Source: Glandiceps talaboti
Taxonomy: Eukaryota; Hemichordata; Enteropneusta; Spengelidae
NCBI RefSeq assembly: GCF_964340395.1
Contig: NC_135554.1
Coordinates: forward strand, 2,723,001-2,787,000
Direction: 5' to 3'
DNA length: 64,000 nucleotides
The translations under genes were made by a program, and so were the position numbers. Shown here one piece after another: positions 56,692 to 64,000 of the stretch (its first letter is position 1; every line of letters begins with the position of its first letter). The notes under the pieces were generated by a model. That model was given only the letters and a program-made list of their open reading frames with translations, was not told the DNA's origin and ran no database searches.

Positions 56692-59110
56692 TAAAGGTGA
56701 TTCAAAATGCTCACATTCACTATCGCTAATTTGCTAGACGACATGTTTGTGAAATGCATTCTGGTTTTAAAACTTTTCAAAAGCGTCTGCAAACACCTTA
56801 AAATGACCCTTTTTCAGTCACTTCCCTTCGGATTTACTTCGAGAGTTTTCGGGTATTTCCGGTCCCACCTAGACCACGGGATTTTATGACGTCATAAAGA
56901 GACATGGATAGCACGTAGCCTATGGCGAGCGTAGTCACTAGGTGAACAAAACTCAACAGCATTGTGAAAAAATACATTGCTAGTGGTTGTAACAGACATC
57001 AGTAAACAAAAACTACACTCTACATGTCTTATTAACCAACATTTACCGATATTTACTCACACTTTCTGACTAATTGGCAGTGTCTGTTGGTATAAATGCT
57101 AAAATATGATCTCCCCATATTATGGCAAAATAAATCAAAACGGCTAGACTACAGTGTAGATATACATAAACACTTGTAATGTCGCTCGCGTGTTTCAATT
57201 TATTTATCTGATTTTTTTTATTATTTGCCGAGGAGAAGCATTACAATATCTTCGACAGGCATGGCGTCGACAGCATATTATAGCCTACTATACTCGACTA
57301 TACTCACTGATGTCGCCTTTTGAACGGCGCATTTAGCAACAAAGTAAACATATTTATCTTGAATAAATATACTAGCTATTTATAGATTGCCATATCATCA
57401 GCAATAAAATTGTAAAGAATTGAGGAAATTTCGTGAGTTTAGTGTTGTCATTTACATGACTTTAGCAACTCGTCTGGAAGAAAACTTGTATGGTTTCCCT
57501 TGTTGCGATATCACTTAATTTAATGCAACAAGCCTATTTAATATTCATTAGAAGAATTCTGTAACGAATCATGGTATTCGAAGTGTACAGTTTAGGAAAC
57601 CAACAAATCAAATATCGCGATGTGTTCATGATATCAAATACGATTGGACAATATTGACGTCGGCAATCAAGGTCGTGACCCCAGCACATGGTTATGAAAG
57701 AAAGCCTGCAACTAGATACTTGGCTAGCCACGTCCGGTCCCGTTTCTCAGGGTTTGTTTTAGAGACGTTATTTCTGTACGACTTGAAGAATTTTACAATA
57801 TATCTGATTGATAAATATGGATTACATCAACACGTGGATAAATGTAACCCGACACGAATGTGCGCTGTGCTCTCCCGATTCCATACGTACATTGTACATA
57901 CACTGCTTCAGCTTTGATCGGCGGCCTAGTATGAGCTTACTGCCGCGGCCGCGGTGACTGCACAAAACTTGACAACACTACCCCTCTACCGATATATAAT
58001 AATCACCTGTATACCGTGATAAAAACAAGCAATAATTCGAGTCCCCAACAAGTCGATGAGACCTACTTCTGTTCTGTCCGATCCGAATGCGAGTTTCTTA
58101 GGTTTTATATGGGTTTCAGACTCGGACTAGAGTATTACGCCCTAGACAATAATAGATGTAAACTTGTGTTCACAAGCCAAACATGTGACAATACAAGACC
58201 ACAACGAAAACTGTGAAAAATTTGCAGGTCAGGCTCATTTTATATATGGACAACAAAATTAGGTCGGTCACAGTTCCATTTACATGTACATGATGCAATG
58301 ACTCGGAGCGTACTTCCATATGCTCGGAGCAAATCGAATCAATTAGTGTATTATGGGACCAACAAATATATTGTGGCACATGTCCCGATACGCCTTCTTG
58401 AAGTTTCCCATTGGTATTCTAATAGCTAGTATATTTATTCGAGATGAAATATGTTTACTTTGTTGTTAAATGCACTGTTCAAAAGGCGACGCAAGTACGA
58501 TTGGGCTAAAATATGCCGTCCTTGGCCCGGGGATGCCGTCAAACGTCACCACGGTATCGTAATGCTTCTTGTCGGCAAATAATAAAAAATCAGATAAATA
58601 AAAGTCAATGAGTGTGAAACACGCGACATTACAAGTGTTTATATATATCTAGTCTAGCCGTTTTTGATTTATTTTGCCATAATATGGGGAGATCATATTT
58701 TAGCATTTATACCAACAGACACTGCCAATTAGTCAGAAAGTGTGAGTAAATATCGGTAAATGTTGGTTAATAAGACATGTAGAGTGTAGTTTTTGTTTAC
58801 TGATGTCTGTTACAACCACTAGCAATGTATTTTTTCACAATGCTGTTGAGTTTTGTTCACCTTGTGACTACGCTCGCCATAGGCTACGTGCTATCCATGT
58901 CTCTTTATGACGTCATAAAATCCCGTGGTCTAGGTGGGACCGGAAATACCCGAAAACTCTCGAAGTAAATCCGAAGGGAAGTGACTGAAAAAGGGTCATT
59001 TTAAGGTGTTTGCAGACGCTTTTGAAAAGTTTTAAAACCAGAATGCATTTCACAAACATGTCGTCTAGCAAATTAGCGATAGTGAATGTGAGCATTTTGA
59101 ATCACCTTTA
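56692..59110. mobile_element. Long-inverted-repeat element, copy 1 (young)
   Basis: Ends AAAGGTGATTCAAAATGC and complement. The arms are about 560 bp. The 183-bp stretch 56707-56889 translates identically to 58913-59095 on the other strand, so the arms are nearly or fully identical there. Inner parts (AACAAAGTAAACATATTT at about 57339 and its complement at about 58450) continue the symmetry after a gap. The ~1-kb centre holds CCGCGGCCGCGG-type sequence and no clear transposase. The open frames in the arms are a by-product. Confidence 0.9.
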
Positions 59111-60299
59111 TCAAGGATGGCCAAATGGTGGCCATATTTGTTGTTATTCACAATATACATCAAAACTTTGGAGGTATAACACGTAGTCACTCCACCCATA
59201 TTATCAAACATGAGCTTTCCTTTAAAGACACTGACCTTTGACCTTGGAAGTCTTCTTTGAGGTCAAATAGCTAAAGTTGGGTTATCTTCATAGCTGTTTT
59301 AATCAAACATTTCAAGTCATGATGATATAATTATACTTTAATCATGTCTTGGTTTTTACTGTGTAAGGCATATGTAGGTCACTTAATTTTGTGAACCTTG
59401 ACCTGAATAGCAAACTGGCAGCCATAAACAAGCACATTTTGCCTACCTCCAAAAGTTTGATAAATATGGACACCATTCAATTATGAAATTTTGTTTTCAT
59501 CATCACAAAACCACAGCACCATTCATAACAAGCCATCCCAAAGAAATAACAGCTCTGGTTTGCGACAATGTTTTGTATTTAGAGACACCAATCAAATTTG
59601 CACAATAACTTGGCATTAGGGGTGGACCATTTGATATTTGACACTTGTCAAATCCTGACAAACAGTTTCAAACACATGTCAGGGACCAGTCAGTTTCGTT
59701 AGCCTGTGGTACATATAATATTTGTTCTTTTCTCTGTTTCTTTCATAAATGGTTTAAATATTACTTCATGTAAGGGTTCAAACATAACTATACATAAAAT
59801 TATACATATAATAAATGTATTACCTAGCTACCACACTAGTTACAGAACATGCCATGTAAGTGTTTGGCTGTTTCACAATCAGAGCTTCACTTATCTTACA
59901 CTTTGGGGCAAAAGTGAACTTGAAGGTTTTGTAATGGTAATCTTCATACTATTGGATAGTTTATAAAAGAACTTAATCTAAATTGTTCTAGTCTCTTCAG
60001 TATGAATTTGTCAAAAGGAATGATACACTTCCTATTTCAGACACTACATGTATCGACACCACAACTCAAATTCAAGTTTACTTTCTATTGTACACTAGGT
60101 ATGACCTCCTAAAGTGCTCTAACACATCAGTAACTTTACTATACATGCAATATCAATGCCCCTATACCAATGTTACAGGCCCACTTTTATAACATGGAAA
60201 ACTTATTTAAAAAGTTATATTTACTTTAGCTTTCCAATGCTTGGCAATATATATCTCAGAGGCTATGAATAACCTAAAAATTGCCTAAATAGAAGCAAA
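59111..60299. other. Unassigned
   Basis: No gene or array recognised. A few TGACCTTTGACCTTGG-like words at 59231-59250. Confidence 0.5.
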
Positions 60300-61270
60300 A
60301 AACAGCAGATCGCGGAGGGGGGGGGGGGGTGGACTCCATCACCCCAGAGGCCACTCATTTGTTAAACCAACAATAAGTAAAAAACTTGAAAAGCTTCTAG
60401 GGGAGACCCCCTAGGACCATCCTCCCCCCCCCCCATAAGAGGTAGACATGTCCAAGCCTCAAATCAAAGTTCTTCCCTCCACCTCTTACTGTCAAGATGC
60501 TATGAAACTTTATTTCAAAAATGTTTCAACCATGCGTAGTTGCTTTTTACAATTGTTAGAGCTGTCTTGTAAAGCTTGCAAATTATTGTCTGAAAGTGTC
60601 TGTTAATTAATAGCCTGAAAATTAGCTTTAAGAGTAAAAATCCTCCAGGGCTTCTAGAGGGACACCCCTAAAACCCCCCTCCCCCATAAAAGGTAGACAT
60701 GTTCCAGTTTCAAATCAAAGTTCTTTCCTCCACCTCTTACTGTCAAGATGCTATGGAACTTTATTTCAAACATGTTTCAACCTTATGTAGTTGCTTTTTA
60801 CATGTTAGAGCTGTCTTGTATAGAGCTTGCAAATTATTGTCTGAAAGTGTCTGTGAATAGCGTAAACGTTACCTTTAGAATTAAAAAACCTCCAGGGCTT
60901 CTAGGGGGACACCCCTAGAACCCACCATAAAAGGTAGACATGTTCCAGTTTCAAATCAAAGTTCTTTCCTCCACCTCTTAGTGTCAAGATGCTATGGAAC
61001 TTTATTTCAAAAATGTTTCAACCTCACGTAGTTGCTTTTTACATGTTAGAGCTGTCTTGTAAAGTTTGTAAATTATTGTCTGAAAGTGTCTGTGAATAGC
61101 CTAAACATTGCCTTTAGAAGTAAAAATCCTCCAGGGCTTCTAGGGGGAGACCCCCTAGAACCCCCCCCCCCCCCCATTCACACACACTCACACAAAAGAG
61201 GTGGACATATCCCAGTCTCAAAGCTCTTCCCTCTACAGCTTACTGTCAGATGCTATGAAACTTTATTCAC
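60300..61270. repeat. Four ~245-bp tandem repeats with C-runs
   Basis: Each unit carries CTTCTAGGGGGA-CACCCC, a C-run (up to 14), AAAGGTAGACATGTTCCAG, CTTTCCTCCACCTCTTACTG, TCAAGATGCTATGGAACTTT, GTAGTTGCTTTTTACATG and AAATTATTGTCTGAAAGTGT. Units begin near 60390, 60650, 60890 and 61130. A G14 run lies at about 60316. Divergence between units is modest. Confidence 0.9.
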
Positions 61271-61884
61271 GGGGGTCAGTGACTTTTGGTCAGCCCAATG
61301 GGAAAAAAAACACTGACACCAAACCACCCCCCACCCCCTCCCCCCACCCCCTAAGGTGGAGAAACTGACCGGTCTATCTGAATGTTTGAGCTTACCAATC
61401 AAGTTTCCGATTTATATTTTCAGTGTGTCACCATACCATGGCATAAAAACTGTCAACGATGTTTACTTAATTGAAAATCAAACATGTATGAAATATGTAA
61501 TTTTCTAAATATAATCTGTGTGTGATAGAACAGCATCTTTTTACTCTCTGTATTACTGTGTGTGAAAACCAAACAGAAAATTGTGGCAACAAATGTAGGT
61601 GTTCAACGTTGACGTAAAGAAATCCGGATATCTCAAAGAAGCAAAGAAAAATAAAGTTGCCAGCATAGGCGAAGGAGAAAAAAAATAATTCTAAGGCAAG
61701 CAGGTGGGAAAAAAATAATGACTCTCCACCAATCTTCCAAGGCCCCCCCCCCCCCCCAGGATATCGAATGGTCTACCCCTTAAAACACACAAGTTGGGTG
61801 CTATGTGTTCGATCGAAGGCTTGTCCTTTCTGTTTCATCTAAACCAGTGTGTTTAATTTCTATCAATTCAATATACGCATTGAG
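61271..61884. other. Unassigned, with C-rich tracts
   Basis: CCACCCCCTCCCCCCACCCC at about 61330 and a C15 run at about 61744. No gene recognised. Confidence 0.5.
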
Positions 61885-62412
61885 CTTACATGTAGCTATT
61901 AACTAGCCTGTCTACTAGCAATGGTTTAGATCTAAGTATTAGTGTATTAACTAGCCTGTCTACTAGCAATGGTTTAGATCTAAGTATTAGTGTATCAACT
62001 AGCCTGTCTACTAGCAATGGTTTAGATCTAAGTATTAGTGTATTAACTAGCCTGTCTACTAGCAATGGTATAGATCTAAGTATTAGTGTATTAACTAGCC
62101 TGTCTACTAGCAATGGTTTAGATCTAAGTATTAGTGTATTAACTAGCCTGTCTACTAGCAATGGTTTAGATCTAAGTATTAGTGTATTAACTAGCCTGTC
62201 TACTAGCATTGGTTTAGATCTAAGTATTAGTGTATTAACTAGCCTGTCTACTAGCAATGGTTTAGATCTAAGTATTAGTGTATTAACTAGCCTGTCTACT
62301 AGCATTGGTTTAGATCTAAGTATTAGTTTATTAACTAGCCTGTCTACTAGCAATGGTTTAGATCTAAGTATTAGTGTATTAACTAGCCTGTCTACTACTA
62401 GCAATGGTTTAG
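61885..62412. repeat. 48-bp minisatellite, 11 copies
   Basis: Unit TGTCTACTAGCAATGGTTTA + GATCTAAGTATTAGTGTATTAACTAGCC (48 bp). As 48 is a multiple of three, a long repetitive open frame (LVNTLILRSKPLLVDR) appears on the minus strand; I do not regard it as a gene. Confidence 0.97.
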
Positions 62413-62603
62413 ATCTAGGTTAAGCCTCAAATTGATAAGAACTTTACTCATATCACTGTACAAACATATTCTATAAGTAATAAAGTAATTGCCAAGTTAA
62501 ATGAATTAAAGACATGATATTGATCTTTTTATTTTATGAAATTGAAAATGAAAAACTAACACCTCCTCCCAATCCCTCAAATTCAGGTATCTCCCCTCCT
62601 TTC

Positions 62604-64000
62604 TCAAATCAGTTGCCTGTCCCATAAATCCACCAAATCACTTGCCTGTCCCATAAATCCACCAAATCACTTGCCTGTCCCATAAATCCACCAAATCACT
62701 TGCCTGCCCCATAAATCCACCAAATCAGTTGCCTGTCCCATATATCCACCAAATCACTTGCCTGTCCCTTAAATCCACCAAATCACTTGCCTGTCCCATA
62801 AATCCACCAAATCACTTGCCTGTCCCATAAATCCACCAAATCACTTGCCTGTCCCATAAATCCACCAAATCACTTGCCTGTCCCATAAATCCACCAAATC
62901 AGTTGCCTGTCCCATAAATCCACCAAATCACTTGCCTGTTCTATAAATCCACCAAAGCACTTGCCTGTCCCATATATCCACCAAATCACTTGCCTGTCCC
63001 ATAAATCCACCAAATCAGTTGCCTGTCCCTTAAATCCACCAAATCACTTGCCTGTCCCATAAATCCACCAAATCACTTGCCTGTCCCATATATCCACCAA
63101 ATCAGTTGCCTGTCCCATATATCCACCAAATCACTTGCCTATCCCATAAATCCACCAAAGCACTTGCCTGTCCCATATATCCACCAAATCACTTGCCTAT
63201 CCCATAAATCCACCAAATCACTTGCCTGTCCCATAAATCCACCAAATCAGTTGCCTGTTCCATAAATCCACCAAATCAGTTGCCTGTCCCATAAATCCAC
63301 CAAATCAGTTGCCTGTCCCATAAATCCACCAAATCACTTGCCTGTCCCATAAATCCACCAAATCACTTGCCTGTCCCATAAATCCACCAAATCTCTTGCC
63401 TGTCCCATATATCCACCAAATCAGTTGCCTGTCCCATATATCCACCAAATCACTTTCCTGTCCCATAAATCCACCAAATCACTTGCCTGTCCCATAAATC
63501 CACCAAATCACTTGCCTGTCCCATAAATCCACCAAATCACTTGCCTGTTCCACATATCCACCAAATCACTTGCCTGTCCCATAAATCCACCAAATCAGTT
63601 GCCTGTCCCATAAATCCACCAAATCAGTTGCCTGTCCCATAAATCCACCAAATCACTTGCCTGTCCCATAAATCCACCAAATCACTTGCCTGTTCCATAA
63701 ATCCACCAAATCACTTGCCTGTCCCATAAATCCACCAAATCACTTGCCTGTCCCATAAATCCACCAAATCAGTTGCCTGTCCCATAAATCCACCAAATCA
63801 CTTGCCTGTCCCATAAATCCACCAAATCACTTGCCTGTCCCATAAATCCACCAAATCACTTGCCTATCCCATAAATCCACCAAATCAGTTGCCTGTCCCA
63901 TAAATCCACCAAATCACTTGCCTGTCCCATAAATCCACCAAATCACTTGCCTGTCCCATAAATCCACCAAATCAGTTGCCTGTCCCATAAATCCACCAAA
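62604..64000. repeat. 29-bp minisatellite, about 48 copies (runs off the right edge)
   Basis: Unit CACTTGCCTGTCCCATAAAT + CCACCAAAT (29 bp), with the frequent variants CAGTTGCC, CCATATATCC, CCTATCC and CCTGTTCC scattered among copies. The start at 62604 is sharp. Confidence 0.97.

Noticed and set aside
56707-59095. Identical 60-codon open frames at both ends
   Set aside because: They lie in the inverted arms of the long-inverted-repeat element; the identity reflects the arms, not a duplicated gene.
61886-62404. 172-codon open frame of 16-residue repeats
   Set aside because: The 48-bp minisatellite has a period divisible by three and no stop in that frame; there is no start or splice context and no similarity to a repeat-protein family.
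62604-64000. Regularly spaced 29-bp repeats considered as a CRISPR array
   Set aside because: The units are directly adjacent with no unique spacers, and the context is clearly animal.

Overview
This is animal nuclear DNA. It holds coding exons with consensus GT/AG introns, many non-LTR retrotransposon remnants, a DIRS-type retrotransposon, several miniature DNA-element families and a very heavy load of mini- and microsatellites. It is AT-rich by eye, with no operons, no bacterial-style gene packing and no tRNA or rRNA that I can see. The one host gene I can support encodes a cytokine-receptor-type extracellular protein. With the Rex1-like, DIRS-like and Helitron2-like elements this suggests an invertebrate, perhaps a deuterostome such as a lancelet or hemichordate, but the sequence alone does not settle the species.

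Host gene (minus strand, 4572-27047, open at both ends). Seven exon candidates were placed by splice sites and phase: A 26924-27047, B1 20263-20459, B2 19959-20194, C 19014-19192, D 11655-11808, E 7120-7211 and F 4572-4803. They encode three fibronectin-III-type domains in half-domain exons. The intron phases read 1-2-1 for the first domain and 1-0-1 for the second and third, the layout known for vertebrate class I and II cytokine receptors. B1 and B2 are homologous second halves of the first domain, 68 bp apart, with identical phases. Joining both would break the frame, so they look like mutually exclusive exons. No signal-peptide exon, transmembrane exon or cytoplasmic exon was found.

The introns are full of repeats. 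Downstream of exons E and F lie tandem arrays (75 bp and 55 bp units) whose unit contains the exon end plus its 5' splice site, so the donor is present 8-9 times in a row. The other introns hold 44 bp, 40 bp and (AT)n-rich arrays and nested transposons. At 12.4-18.9 kb a Rex1-like LINE sits inside a Helitron2-like element, which sits inside another LINE.

Upstream of the gene (27-64 kb) I recognise only mobile elements and arrays: a TA-flanked 2.3 kb element (28.2-30.5 kb), a DIRS-like element (31.7-36.8 kb) that split an older Helitron2-like copy, two copies of a long-inverted-repeat element (38.2-40.2 and 56.7-59.1 kb), a Mutator-like element carrying a small ORF (49.1-50.1 kb), further Helitron2-like copies (40.6 and 52.2 kb), a LINE relic (55.2-56.3 kb), and arrays at 43.7, 51.1, 53.3, 60.3, 61.9 and 62.6-64.0 kb.

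Most unusual signals: (1) the tandem B1/B2 exons; (2) two neighbouring exons whose 5' splice junctions each became a minisatellite; (3) tiny hairpins of 36-38 bp that begin CATAGACCC and are flanked by perfect 7-bp target duplications, plus a 14-bp remnant with the same kind of duplication; (4) several element families with unrelated ends that share one blueprint: terminal hairpin, GACA-type microsatellite, a common module, central monomers, then a single inverted copy of the end.
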